64,000 bases of DNA from Pseudomonas alcaligenes (GCF_014490745.1 NZ_LZEU01000001.1:1573501-1637500), one strand, 5' to 3'. Counted from the first letter of the stretch, positions 12,401 through 17,818 are shown. The notes: generated by a model not told the origin, from the letters alone. Made by a program: numbers and translations.

Positions 12401-13109
12401 CAGCGATGTGGTCAAGGTCTCCGACATCGGCCTGATTACCACCGAGACCAACACCCTGGATACCGAGCTGAACTTCCAGGTTGGGGTCAAGGATGCCGAC
12501 AACGATGCCACCTCCACCACCAATCTGCATGTGACCATCGAAGCCGGGACGACCTTCAACGGTACCTCGTCGGCCGACGTGATCCAGGGCAGCAGTGGCA
12601 ACGATACGCTCAACGGTCTCGCCGGCCATGACACTCTGTATGGCCTGGCAGGCAACGACACGCTGGATGGCGGTGCGGGTAACGACCTGCTGATTGGTGG
12701 GCCGGGCAATGACCTGCTGATCGGCGGTGCCGACCACGACACCTTCCAGTGGAAGGCGGGTGACACAGGCACTGACACCATCCAGGGCTTCGTCCACAAC
12801 TTCAACGGCAACGCCCAGGGCGACAAACTGGATCTGTCCCAGCTGTTGAGTGGTGAGCATGGTCAGGCTGGCGATATCGGCAACCTGCTGAACTTCATCG
12901 ATATCAGCACGGCCAACGTCTCGGGCGGTGGTGCGCTGGATACGGTGATCAAGGTCAGCGATACCTCGGCGGCCGATCCATCCACCTCGACCGAGCAGAC
13001 CATCGTGCTGCAGGATGTGAACCTCTACACCAGCTATGCAGCCGGTAACGAGACCAGCCTGATCCTGGGCATGCTGGGTGACGGCACACTGAAAGTTGAT
13101 GCGGCGTAG
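462..13109 (+). CDS. lapA: Giant LapA-like RTX biofilm adhesin (retention module, two VWA domains)
   Basis: Surface adhesin of about 4215 residues, expected to be exported by a type I secretion system and kept in the outer membrane by its N-terminus. Residues 1-125 form the retention module, ending in a TAAG LapG-cleavage motif (residues 119-122) followed by a Gly/Ala-rich linker. Next come seven T1SS-143-like repeats of 172-187 residues (DNA ~1440-5280), a von Willebrand A domain with a DFSGS MIDAS motif (~5320-5930), a cadherin-like segment and an eighth repeat (~5940-6660), six 180-residue repeats (6705-9911), a second VWA domain with DTSGS (~9950-10530), Ig/cadherin-like segments, a unique region, RTX nonapeptides (12588-12740) and a C-terminal secretion signal. 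The ATG at 462 is chosen over an upstream GTG at 420 because of its strong ribosome-binding site. lapD and lapG lie nearby; the exporter genes do not. Function is inferred from architecture. Confidence 0.9.
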   Translation: MATLIGVVSQVVGEVFAVAGDGTRRPLAEGDRVYAGEQLVTGPGGSVAVDLTNGQELTLGRDSSMTLNEQMIAGADDSQQANPQDQTPDAPSNADLTDVEKLQAAIEAGVDPTQNAEATAAGPGAGGAGGAGGAGGIGGGHSFVLLSETGGALDPTIGFPTEGLNSGPEFPNPDPIVTPDVPNPDFTPDVDVEYEDAQGQVVTGPAIVDEEALGDGTNPGSNAEQATGQLVVTSPDGVSSLQIQDVNGNWIDVTNGGVVQGQYGVLVVDASGGWTYTLSDNTLNHGNPNATGAADQVGESFSVRVFDLDGDVSPTVQLNVLVNDDGPVLVEGERGQVFNQVDEDETSDGISDGDSITNVASGGPGTLTALVNFGADGVGSFGLSGSPAAIASLQAQGLTSGGDALSYSVVGNLLTASVGSETIFTLQVGSDGSYTFTLVGQLDHPTPDGNDNELLDSGIDFSGVLAATDGDGDSVGTFNQGSFVIQVEDDVPIIVGGFEEGEGEGQGDFITFGPSVTDTVHEDALTQGGSFNAPYEGNNEDTDGLGQDDDPSQTVTVSRGEGTLNVLVNFGADGPGSFGLSDSAESLQSMEDLGLTSGGEALQYSIDPDTGLLTAFVTGTDAGDYDVFTLQVNADGSYTFTLLGPLDHPLANGDDSETLGNTGLGIDFSGVLTATDGDGDPVAGHFPRGSFVIDVQDDVPVLAERGEEFDPVGGTVNEDALTPPDGGTAPYDGNDDAVQDLTVSGGPGALGALVHFGADGPGAFGLSNSEDAYASLEELGLQSGGQDLSYSIDPDTGLLTASVSGTDAGDYDVFTLQVNPDGSYTFTLLGPLDHPVTDGNDGETLGDSGLDIDFSAVLTATDGDGDPLVGGFPSGSFVIDVQDDVPVLAERGESDPVGGTVHEDALTPPEGGTAPYDGNDDAVQYLTATGGPGALGALVSFGADGPGDFGLSDSDEALQSMEDLGLTSGGQDLTYTIDADSGLLTASVSGTEAGDYDVFTLQVNPDGSYTFTLLGPLDHPVTDGNDGELLGDSGLDIDFSGVLTATDGDGDGDPLVGGFPQGSFVIDVQDDVPVLADRGEKFDPVGGLVNEDALTPPDGGTAPYDGNDDAVQDLTATGGPGALGVLVDFGADGPGDFGLSDSAEALQSMEDLGLTSGGQDLTYTIDADTGLLTASVSGTDAGDYDVFTLQVSPDGSYTFTLLGPLDHPVTDGNDNESLGDSGLDIDFSGVLTATDGDGDPLVGGFPQGSFVIDVQDDVPVLAGSERQPVTVHGDVQEDALTLGDGAPYEGNDEGGQTTSIHEPDGTLSAMVNFGADGPGSFGLSTDVSSLESQSLSSGGVALSYLVVGNVLTATAGGETIFTLTVSEGGGYDFVLEGPIDHPVKDGDDSETLPGLGIDFSGILTVTDGDGDPLADGFPQGSFTVDVEDDVPVQTGTDGNRPSVHGAVQEDALSLGDGAPYEGNHESGSQTTTASDSTGSLNSLVSFGADGSGVFSLSDDVSSLEAQGLSSGGTPLSFTVVGNLLTATAGGETIFTLSITSDGDYEFHLEGPLDHPIPEGLPDGDNELLPIPIDFSGVLVATDGDGDPLDSFADGSFVIDVEDDIPIAQDDYATVLAGESKDINMVFVLDFSGSIDNTELNAMLDAVRTAGQELFNTSGGEVKIQIVAFSNDSISYPSVDNITDFTNLVNSLNPLEVGGSRPLNSTTDFTDAVEQTMASYTPIPGWSNQVIFISDGNPNEQTGPGGAPSIVDPVASAWNTFVDTNGINVTTIGIGDGIIDARLEDVDVDSGPNNDPLRVDDFDDLVDTLLDQVIGGLVQGNVLEGSDHAVGGGDDDAYGADGPGYIQSITINGVAYTWDGVVDGDEQLTDIATPEGGTLSFNFNTGEWAYQAASDVDGDKTESFQYTIIDNDGDPATATLHIFVEDAGPVEGSVDEDELPGGITDNDGEFASVSGSVAPLIVGPDGSATFTLSTDTSGVTPASSGGVALVYTVVGDTLTATAGSTTVFTLQVDPDGSYTFDLKEPLDHPLDNSDDNEELTLDFTSILLANGGSGALAGEFLIHVEDDVPGIDVGLSGQQLAVLNTQDAQTIGINTDTATSNFSGAFSVTPNHGADGPGAVNWSYSMVMIAAEGVSSGLASNGATIYLYESGGTIYGSTANTEGGVTLGNTIFTLSVNGSGQVTLTQRAEIDHAAPGVGSNYDAQEAVLGSGLVGLKGTASITDYDDDSQVDSAILDLGGKVAFDDDGPSVGLGFGTSPVPVLNTQDAQTIGAASDTASASFSGAFNVIGANYGADGPGTTTTSYTMVMIAAEGVSSGLASNGATIYLYETAGTIYGSTSATEGGVNAGNTIFTLSVNGSGQVTLTQNAEIDHAAPGVGSNYDAQEAVLGSGLVGLKGTVTIVDGDGDFATADKVLDLGGKVAFDDDGPSISLSFTGAQLGVLNTQDAQTIGAASDTASASFSGAFNVTSSSYGADGPGTTSTTYTMVMIAAEGVSSGLASNGATIYLYETGGTIYGSTSATEGGVNAGNTIFTLSVNGSGQVTLTQNAEIDHAGPGVGSNYDAQEAILANNLVGLKGTATIIDGDGDFASSSQVLDMGGKVAFDDDGPSVGLSLSGAQLTVLNTQDAQTIGAASDTASASFSTAFTVTSPSYGADGPGTTVTSYTMVMIAAEGVSSGLASNGATIYLYETGGTIYGSTSATEGGVNAGNTIFTLSVNGSGQVTLTQNAEIDHALPGVGSSYDVQEAVLANNLVGLKGTVTVTDGDGDFASASQVLDMGGKVAFDDDGPSVGMSLSGTQLAALNTQDAQTIGAASDTDSGNFSGAFTVTSPSYGADGPGTTTTSYSLVMIAAEGVSSGLASNGATIYLYETGGVIYGSTSATEGGVSAGNTIFTLSVNGSGQVTLTQNAEIDHAAPGVGSNYDAQEAVLANNLVGLKGTVTITDGDGDFASANKVLDLGGKVAFDDDGPSVSINFGTAQLPVLNTQDAQTIGAATDSDSGSFSGGFSVTSSYGADGPGTLTQTYSLNLLAGPAGGPLASGMNASGGAIYLYEVGGNIVGSTSATSAGITSGNTVFSLSVNATTGQVSLTQYQEISHDLPGSSSNYASQEEVLGSGLVGLKLTATITDGDSDFASTSKVLDLGGKVAFDDDGPTAHDNSICVTEGGVPPFNLILVVDTSGSMLYQIGTNNQGSPNRLELAKEALVNMIDSYAALGVDLAITVIDFSTGALLIPQTTDPDVAKASIQGLATDGGNTNYNAPLVLAQNQLTADLVNLPDYEHRVYFLSDGQPNAGNVPAGWTSFVNASGAEVYAVGLNVSGNAGAIAQLGLVEDHGDAVTLIDDPYDLDATLQATVPQPTLGNVVTDVDPVDGVDSTGADAPVTVTQVSFVAADPSAYVGVADSIVGNVVTFLVQGGTTGPISTPLGGTLVVNANGSYSYTPPNDVAVDSQEVFTYTIVDKDGDTSSADLNICVLDTSPIIANVYEDGLPNGLVDPDSNVTVVAGTLAGAVADSSGVTFSLGATGGLPALTADGVAITYSVLDGPTSDTLTAKAGTETIFTLVLQANGSYTFSLLGAIDHPTASMDDQELKDLDLSSIIVAKEGATNVPLIRDFIVQVEDDVPAILDTSNLVYSNSNNPAGGTGIFDYSTGADTRGSGPFSSSDSDFSAITLSGTVGGAAISGQSVTWVSESATTAVFDVTFDYAPNPANPGTTQEANGTLTFDKVNGTYTVSLDEPIEGFSILKTSASLSITGYETGGSVPDNTQPAVSVAKLDNDFYVQFRSASEPGAGTGANNLQTGGTNTNIFVNGETFTQAASWVSVSNTANGVAGDTIGKGEVLDLSFHTTNPTGNVVANPDGRADGIFLKFDGINNEDLVVVLKLIGDGGIKTTRALVISNSDIATSGSSAATLAALLAYGITLDNNDGAIVIEHNDYNGAGENWQIYGAQILTSVEDITTTAALNFNSAIGDSGGSTTTTTFSGQTDSDVVKVSDIGLITTETNTLDTELNFQVGVKDADNDATSTTNLHVTIEAGTTFNGTSSADVIQGSSGNDTLNGLAGHDTLYGLAGNDTLDGGAGNDLLIGGPGNDLLIGGADHDTFQWKAGDTGTDTIQGFVHNFNGNAQGDKLDLSQLLSGEHGQAGDIGNLLNFIDISTANVSGGGALDTVIKVSDTSAADPSTSTEQTIVLQDVNLYTSYAAGNETSLILGMLGDGTLKVDAA
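1440..5280 (+). repeat. Tandem T1SS-143-like repeats inside the adhesin gene (7 units)
   Basis: Each unit carries an EDAL motif near its start, a central GADGPG(S/D)FGLS segment, FTLQV...GSYTFTLLGPLDHP, then DFSGVLTATDGDGDP, and ends in a V(E/Q)DDVP motif. The VxDDVP ends fall near 1921, 2544, 3102, 3663, 4221, 4737 and 5259, giving units of 558-561 bp in the middle and 516-522 bp later. Units three to five are nearly identical at DNA level, so this stretch is prone to recombination and mis-assembly. An eighth, separated unit ends near 6649. Confidence 0.85.
6705..9911 (+). repeat. Six tandem 180-residue repeats inside the adhesin gene (540-bp period)
   Basis: The LNTQDAQTIG motif begins at 6705, 7242, 7782, 8322, 8862 and 9402: one step of 537 bp and four of exactly 540 bp. 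Each unit continues with a YGADGPG motif, a segment around MVMIAAEGVSSGLASNG, IYLYE, NTIFTLSVNGSGQVTLTQ and ends in VAFDDDGPS. The last unit is the most divergent. The family resembles DUF5801-type extender repeats of large RTX adhesins; that assignment is from memory of the family. Confidence 0.88.
12588..12740 (+). repeat. RTX calcium-binding nonapeptide repeats of the adhesin
   Basis: About five GGxGxDxUx-type nonapeptides occur in tandem, with cores such as GNDTLNGLA, GNDTLDGGA and GNDLLIGGP. Such repeats bind calcium outside the cell, fold into a parallel beta-roll and precede the type I secretion signal. They sit about 120 residues before the C-terminus, the usual place. Confidence 0.9.
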
Positions 13110-13130
13110 CCGCTAGGCTGCAGGCACTGA

Positions 13131-13157
13131 GCCCGCCCCTTTGGGGCGGGCTTTTTA
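13131..13157 (+). terminator. Rho-independent terminator after the adhesin gene
   Basis: A GCCCGCCCC/GGGGCGGGC stem with a short TTT loop is followed by a T-run (TTTTTATTG), 22 bp after the adhesin stop codon. Confidence 0.9.
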
Positions 13158-13473
13158 TTGCCCGGTTTTCCTGTTGCGTTTGATTTGTCTCAAGGTGCGC
13201 AGGGTGGGGGCGGATTAGTCTTTGCCCATGCCGACTCACCGCATTGCAGGCAGCCCGAGCGGATCGGAAATCCGTGAAAAATGGCATATGGCCACTATTT
13301 TTCCGACATATTCGGGCATGATGAATGCGTAAGCCGGATTATTAAGGCATTCTTCGAGAGGTAGGTTTGCCGTGGCCCCTGGGCAATGCAGGGGCGGTGC
13401 TCGGAGAGTGATCTAAACTTTGAGCCAACCCGCCAGTCGGAGAGACGGTGGGTTCTATGCCTGGAGGATGCTC
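13158..13473. promoter_or_regulatory. Intergenic region upstream of the tryptophan-synthase-beta-like gene
   Basis: No gene is visible in these 316 bp. It holds an imperfect dyad (GAAAAAT at 13276-13282, ATTTTTC at 13297-13303, with CATATG between) and a hairpin AACCCGCC/GGTGGGTT at 13427-13434 and 13447-13454. The hairpin loop contains a CGGAG motif just upstream of the ribosome-binding site. No promoter could be placed with confidence. Confidence 0.4.
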
Positions 13474-13815
13474 ATGGTGTACGTGCAAAGGGATGAGGAA
13501 GGTCGACTTCTGCGAGTGGAGCACGACCCTTTCGACGAGATGACAGAGACCCTGGCGGTAGAAAGCGAGGAGCTGGAAAACTGGCTGACCGCCAAGGAAG
13601 AGGTCAAGGCGCGCCTGACCAGCCTGAAAGAGTCCGACCTGGAACTGGTGCGGGTACTGGAAGACGTGGTCAGCGTGTTGGTGGAGAAGGGCGTGATCCG
13701 CTACACGGACTTGCCCGAAGCGGCACGGCACAAGCTCGATCAGCGCGCCGTGACCCGTGCCGAGATCGAAGGCCTCAGCGGCCTGCTGGGCGACGACGAA
13801 CACCAGCTGATCTGA
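13474..13815 (+). CDS. Small conserved protein (often annotated tryptophan synthase subunit beta-like)
   Basis: A 113-residue acidic, soluble protein starting MVYVQRDEEG. It has no signal peptide or membrane segment. Much of it is predicted helical and charged (around residues 25-75), and the C-terminal half mentions RYTDLPEAARHKL. In Pseudomonas genomes such proteins carry the name tryptophan synthase subunit beta-like, but it is far too short to be TrpB and has none of its PLP-binding motifs, so the name says nothing about function. The ATG at 13474 is preferred because TGGAGG lies 6 bp upstream; an ATG at 13468 would overlap that site. It stands alone between the adhesin gene and the convergent lapD. 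Confidence 0.75.
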   Translation: MVYVQRDEEGRLLRVEHDPFDEMTETLAVESEELENWLTAKEEVKARLTSLKESDLELVRVLEDVVSVLVEKGVIRYTDLPEAARHKLDQRAVTRAEIEGLSGLLGDDEHQLI

Positions 13816-13891
13816 CCCTGCCTGGCGGCGCAAGGCCGCCAGAGCAACTGCGGGGCCATTGCGGCCCCGGGCTGACAGGCGCGATCCGCCA

Positions 13892-15838
13892 TCAGTTCTG
13901 CCACGGGCTCGGGGCGCCAATCAGGCGGCCCATGGCTCCATGAATGCCCAGCTCGTTGAGCACCGCCAGTTCCCCTTCGGTTTCCACCATCTCGGCAATC
14001 AGCGGCAGATCGATGCTGTTGGTGGCGCGGAAAATGGCCTCGATGAACAGACGCTTGTCGCCTTCCTGGTCGATGGCGCGGATGTAGCTGCCGTCGATCT
14101 TCAGATAGGCCAGGCCCAGGTGAGTCAGGTTGCCGATCAGGCTGAAACGCCCACCGAAGTGCTGCAGGCCGAGGTTGAAGCCGGCCTCGCGCACACTCTG
14201 GCTGAGTGCTTCCAGTTCAGCCGGTGGTGGCAGATAGCGCTCGTCCAGCTCCAGGGTCATCAGCTCGCCCTGCTGTGGATGCGCCTTGAGCGCTTCCAGC
14301 AGCTTGGCCAGGCTGGCGGGTTCGCGCAGGGTGGCGGCGGACAGGCTGAGAGCCAGCGGCTGCCGATGCTGTTCCAGGTGCGCCAGGCTGTGTTCGAGCA
14401 TGGCCAGGTCGAAGCGTGCGGCCCAGCCCAGGCGTTCGATCCAGGGCAGGAAGCGGCCGGCGGCGATGGCCTCGCCATTGGGATCGAGCAGGCGGGCGAG
14501 GACTTTCTGGTGCAGAACCTGACCGCGCTCCGCGCACAGCGCGACCGGCTGGAAGTACAGCTGCAGCTTGCCCTGGTTGAGGGCCTCGTCGATCCACTTG
14601 CGCCAGTCGTGCAGGCCCTGGCCGTTGCTGGTGGTGAAGTCGTCCAGGCGCTCCCAGGGTTTGCCGGCGTTGCTCTGTGCCTGGGCCAGGGCCTGGTCGG
14701 CGCGGCCGATCACGTTGGCCACTTCCTCGCCTGGGCGGAACGCGGCGATACCCAGGTGAGCCACCGGCGTGCAGTCACTGGCGCCGGTCTGGCGCAGGCT
14801 TTCCAGGCCTTCGATCAGCTCCTGGGCGAGGCGGTCGGCATCTTCGCCGACCAGGCCCGGGGCGAGCAGGGTGAATTCGCCACCGCGGCTGCGCGAGGCC
14901 AGCCATTCGGGGGTGCCGCGCTGTTCCAGCAGGCGTTTGAGCAGTTCGCCGATGCCGTGGATCAGCGCATCGGTGCGTTGGCCGCCCATGCGCTGGTTGA
15001 GCCCGCCGAGGTCGTTGACGCGCAGGAACATCAGGTAGCCGGCGGCGTTCTGTTCGGTCACCGTCAGCTGGTTGGCCAGCTTGATTTCGAACAGGCGGCG
15101 GTTGGCCAGGCCGGTAAGGCTGTCCTGGTAGGCCTCTTCACGCAGCTTCTCGCTGCGCGCGGCTTCTTCGGCGAACAGCTGCTTGAGTTTCTCGACCATC
15201 TGGTTCATTGCCAGCACCACCCGTTTCAGTTCGGGGGTGCGCGGCACGCGGGGCAGGGTGAGGAATTCGCGCCGGGTGATGGCCTGGGCCTGTTGCACCA
15301 TGTTGTCCAGCGGGCGCAGCTGGGTGCGTAGCAGCCAGCCGCCGAGGATGGCACTGACCAGGCCGCACAACAGCAGCCAGAGCAGGCTGCCGATGGCGCT
15401 ATCCCACAGCTTGGCCAGGGCGAATTGTGGGTGGCTGAGGACTTCGACCCGCGCCGCCTGCTCCCAGCCGCGCATGATCAGGGCATCGCCGCCTTCGGGC
15501 TCGAGGTTGATCAGTTTGACGAACCACTGCGGCACATTGTCCGTGGTCGTGGTGGTGCGCCGTTCGACTATCACCTCGTCGCCGGGGATGCGCACCACGC
15601 GGATGGTGGCGAAGTAGCCGCTGTCGAAGATCGAACTGGTCATCAGCTCGATCATCGCCGGGTCGTCCACGTGCGGCGTCATCGACAGCGCCAGGGCCGT
15701 GGCGGCGTCCTGGGCGTGGGAGCGCAACTGGCTGAGCAGCTGCTCGCGCGAGGTCTCCACGCTGGCGATGAAGCTGCCGGTGAAGGCCACCACGAGGAAC
15801 AGGCAGATGGCGAGGAACAGCTGTTTCAACAGGGACAT
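13892..15838 (-). CDS. lapD: LapD, inner-membrane c-di-GMP receptor controlling adhesin release
   Basis: 648 residues: a membrane segment (residues ~7-25), periplasmic output domain (~26-145), second membrane segment (~148-168), HAMP (~170-225), GGDEF-like domain (~235-390) and EAL-like domain (~400-640). Both catalytic domains are degenerate as in P. fluorescens LapD: RGGEF at 318-322 replaces GGDEF, and KVL at 445-447 replaces EAL. It should therefore bind c-di-GMP without making or degrading it. Trp125, in the GWEQ motif of the periplasmic domain, coincides with the Trp that docks LapG in the P. fluorescens protein. The gene follows lapG after 9 bp, forming an operon. When c-di-GMP is bound it is expected to sequester LapG and keep the adhesin on the surface. 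Confidence 0.95.
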   Translation of the reverse strand: MSLLKQLFLAICLFLVVAFTGSFIASVETSREQLLSQLRSHAQDAATALALSMTPHVDDPAMIELMTSSIFDSGYFATIRVVRIPGDEVIVERRTTTTTDNVPQWFVKLINLEPEGGDALIMRGWEQAARVEVLSHPQFALAKLWDSAIGSLLWLLLCGLVSAILGGWLLRTQLRPLDNMVQQAQAITRREFLTLPRVPRTPELKRVVLAMNQMVEKLKQLFAEEAARSEKLREEAYQDSLTGLANRRLFEIKLANQLTVTEQNAAGYLMFLRVNDLGGLNQRMGGQRTDALIHGIGELLKRLLEQRGTPEWLASRSRGGEFTLLAPGLVGEDADRLAQELIEGLESLRQTGASDCTPVAHLGIAAFRPGEEVANVIGRADQALAQAQSNAGKPWERLDDFTTSNGQGLHDWRKWIDEALNQGKLQLYFQPVALCAERGQVLHQKVLARLLDPNGEAIAAGRFLPWIERLGWAARFDLAMLEHSLAHLEQHRQPLALSLSAATLREPASLAKLLEALKAHPQQGELMTLELDERYLPPPAELEALSQSVREAGFNLGLQHFGGRFSLIGNLTHLGLAYLKIDGSYIRAIDQEGDKRLFIEAIFRATNSIDLPLIAEMVETEGELAVLNELGIHGAMGRLIGAPSPWQN

Positions 15839-15847
15839 GGTCTTCTC

Positions 15848-16540
15848 CTAACCTTCGCCGATGTCGAAGCCTTCGGCGCGCATCTTCTTCAACAGATCCT
15901 GCCAGCGCGACAGTTTCTTGGTATCGCCTTTCTTGCCGGCCCCGGGCAGGTAGAGCCCCTCGGCGTTGAAGGCGTAGACCGGCAGCAGATCCTTGCGCTG
16001 GGAGGCCGGGCGGATGTCGCCAATCAAATTGTCCAGCACCAGCGGCTCGGCGCCGGGGCTGGCGTAGTAGGTCAGCACCATGTGCGCCTGGTTGTACTGC
16101 AGTGCCTTGACGTACGTGATGCGCAGCTTCTCGCTGGGGATGCCGAGGCGGCGCAGGGTGAAGTACTTGGCGATGGAGTAGTCCTCGCAGTCGCCGGCGC
16201 CTTTCATCAGGCCTTCCACGGGGGTGGCCCAGTAGTCGTTCTGCCGCCAGTTGCGGCTGTCGTCGACGAAGCGGTACTGGCGATTGAAGAAGCGGTTTAC
16301 TGCGCTGAGTTTTTCTTTTTCCGGCAGGTTGGCGCTGGCCTGGATCAGTTCGTCCCAGGCCTCCAGGCGGCCCTTGCCGACGCCCAGGTTGCCGTAGCGT
16401 TTTTCGGCATTCTGGATGATCAGGGCGAAGTCCCAGTTGGCCAGCGCGGCGGCGCCCAACAGCAGGCCGAGCAGGGCGCCCAGAGCCAGGCCAACAGCCG
16501 GCAGGCGCTTCGCACGTCCCTGATTGCTTGGCCGCAGCAT
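15848..16540 (-). CDS. lapG: LapG, periplasmic cysteine protease that releases the adhesin
   Basis: 230-residue transglutaminase-like cysteine protease with an N-terminal membrane/signal segment (residues ~13-35). The catalytic triad is visible: Cys118 in GDCEDYS, His153 in AHMVL and Asp170 in LVLDNL. The acidic residues next to the Cys (Asp117, Glu119) match the calcium-binding pair known from LapG of P. fluorescens. The known role is to cut the LapA retention module between the two alanines of a TAAG motif when LapD is not bound to c-di-GMP; such a motif is present in the adhesin of this window. First gene of the lapG-lapD operon. Confidence 0.95.
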   Translation of the reverse strand: MLRPSNQGRAKRLPAVGLALGALLGLLLGAAALANWDFALIIQNAEKRYGNLGVGKGRLEAWDELIQASANLPEKEKLSAVNRFFNRQYRFVDDSRNWRQNDYWATPVEGLMKGAGDCEDYSIAKYFTLRRLGIPSEKLRITYVKALQYNQAHMVLTYYASPGAEPLVLDNLIGDIRPASQRKDLLPVYAFNAEGLYLPGAGKKGDTKKLSRWQDLLKKMRAEGFDIGEG

Positions 16541-16617
16541 GGCTGGGTTCTCTGGTTAAAGTGCGGAAAGTTTAGGCGCTGCAGCGGCCATCTGCCGATT
16601 TTCTGCAGCTGCTCGCC

Positions 16618-17019
16618 TCAGCGCGTGGGCAGGGTTTTCTGGCGGAGGATGTAGGTGCTGACCAGCACCGCGCTGGTGAGCATGAAGGCCCAGGCCCAGG
16701 GGCGCTGCACCAGGTAGCAGGAGAGGGCGATGCTCGACCACATCAGGCCGATGGCGTAGACCTTGCCCTTGAGCGGGATGCCGTTGCCGTCCAGGTAGTC
16801 GCGGATCCATGGCCCCAGGCGCGGGTGTTCGACCAGCCACAGGTAGAAGCGCCGAGAGCTACGCACGAAACAGGCGGCGGCCAGCAGCAGAAAGGGCGTG
16901 GTCGGCAGCACCGGGACGAAGATGCCGATCACCCCGAGCACGACGCACAGCCAGCCGACCGCGAGCAATGCGTAACGCACGCTGCGGTGACGGCTTTGCT
17001 GGATATCGCGATGCGCCAT
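16618..17019 (-). CDS. YbaN-family (DUF454) inner-membrane protein
   Basis: 133-residue membrane protein with about four hydrophobic segments. The first is around residues 18-38 and carries the family signature LGVIGIFVPVLPTTPFLLLA; further helices lie near 85-100 and 105-122. DUF454/YbaN proteins are widespread in Proteobacteria and have no established biochemical function. The ATG at 17019 is preferred over a TTG one codon upstream. The ribosome-binding site is weak, and the upstream DNA is the hairpin-rich element at 17034-17190, which may influence its expression. It lies 77 bp upstream of lapG on the same strand but has no evident link to adhesion. Confidence 0.85.
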   Translation of the reverse strand: MAHRDIQQSRHRSVRYALLAVGWLCVVLGVIGIFVPVLPTTPFLLLAAACFVRSSRRFYLWLVEHPRLGPWIRDYLDGNGIPLKGKVYAIGLMWSSIALSCYLVQRPWAWAFMLTSAVLVSTYILRQKTLPTR

Positions 17020-17033
17020 CAATGAACGACCTT

Positions 17034-17190
17034 ACTTCTGAACGAGAAGTCGCCGAGCGAAGAGCAGGCAAGGCAGAAACAGCCGAAGAAGCGCAGTTTA
17101 CGGGTGGTAAATGAGCAGTACTCGCTGCGCTCGCCCTTACGGGCCGCCCATAGGGCGTTCAGTGGCAAGCCACTGTCTGAGGCTGTTTCT
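17034..17190. repeat. Hairpin-rich element of unknown nature between ybaN and ygfB
   Basis: Several short inverted repeats follow one another: CTTCT/AGAAG (17034-17048), TTTAC/GTAAA (17097-17111), GCAG/CTGC (17115-17128), CGCCC/GGGCG (17145-17157) and CAGTGG/CCACTG (17160-17175). The inner ones are enclosed by AGAAACAGCC (17075-17084) and its inverted copy GGCTGTTTCT (17181-17190). The minus strand is open over most of it, with a Cys/Phe-rich peptide unlike known proteins. It could be a palindromic intergenic repeat, a MITE-like remnant or a structured RNA; I cannot tell which without genome-wide comparison. Confidence 0.5.
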
Positions 17191-17230
17191 AACGCCGCAT
17201 GATCGAGCGCAGGCACTTATCGTTTAGAAG

Positions 17231-17818
17231 TTAGTGGTGGCGGGGCTTGAGCAGCGCTGGCTTCTCTTCCGGGGCCTGGCACAGCAGGAACAGCGCGGTG
17301 AGCAGCTCGGGGATCTGGTCGACCATGGTGTCCACCAGGTCGCGGTCGCGGGCGATTTCGGTGAACTCGGGCTGCTCGTCGAACAGGCCGGAGGCGACCA
17401 TGATCGGCAGCAGCAGCTCGCTGACTTCGTCTTCGGCGTCTTCGAACCACACCGCTTCACGGAGGAACACGCCTTCCATGAAACCGATGCACCAGCCGCG
17501 CAGGTCGGAATCGTCCGGCTCATCGCCGAGGTCGACGTCGCAGGGGAATTCCGGATCATCGTCGCTGGCCAGCTGGCGACCGATATGGCCCTTGAGCTGC
17601 AGCAGGGTGGCTTCGATTTCCGCGCGCTCGGCGTCGCTGCGGTAGTGCGGCGGCTCGGCGAACAGGGCATCGATCCACTCGCGCTCCGGCACTTGCTCCG
17701 GGCAGATGGCGAGGGCGGTCAGGTAGCCGTGGGCGGCCACGTAGTCCAAGGCCTCCTCGTGCAGTTCATCAGCATCGAGGAAGGCTTGCAGGCGGGACAG
17801 TTGCTCGGCGAAGGACAT
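17231..17818 (-). CDS. YgfB/YecA (UPF0149) family protein
   Basis: 195-residue acidic, soluble protein. The N-terminal region around LQAFLDADELHEEALDYV and the central segment WCIGFMEGVFLREAVWFED are typical of the YgfB/YecA (UPF0149) family. Family members are all-helical and of modest length; this one lacks the C-terminal SEC-C metal-binding motif found in longer YecA proteins. No catalytic residues are known. In P. aeruginosa a YgfB protein affects beta-lactam resistance, but whether this is its orthologue is not decided by the sequence. It is divergent from recQ, with 129 bp between the two starts. The ATG at 17818 begins MSFAEQLSRLQ. Confidence 0.85.
   Translation of the reverse strand: MSFAEQLSRLQAFLDADELHEEALDYVAAHGYLTALAICPEQVPEREWIDALFAEPPHYRSDAERAEIEATLLQLKGHIGRQLASDDDPEFPCDVDLGDEPDDSDLRGWCIGFMEGVFLREAVWFEDAEDEVSELLLPIMVASGLFDEQPEFTEIARDRDLVDTMVDQIPELLTALFLLCQAPEEKPALLKPRHH

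Noticed and set aside
13276..13303. GAAAAAT/ATTTTTC dyad as an operator or promoter
   Set aside because: The inner CATATG is off-centre by 2 bp and no known regulator motif fits, so I only mention it in the intergenic entry.
13859..16654. Long plus-strand frames opposite lapD and lapG
   Set aside because: They are Gln/Ala/Val-rich mirror translations of clear lapD and lapG genes.
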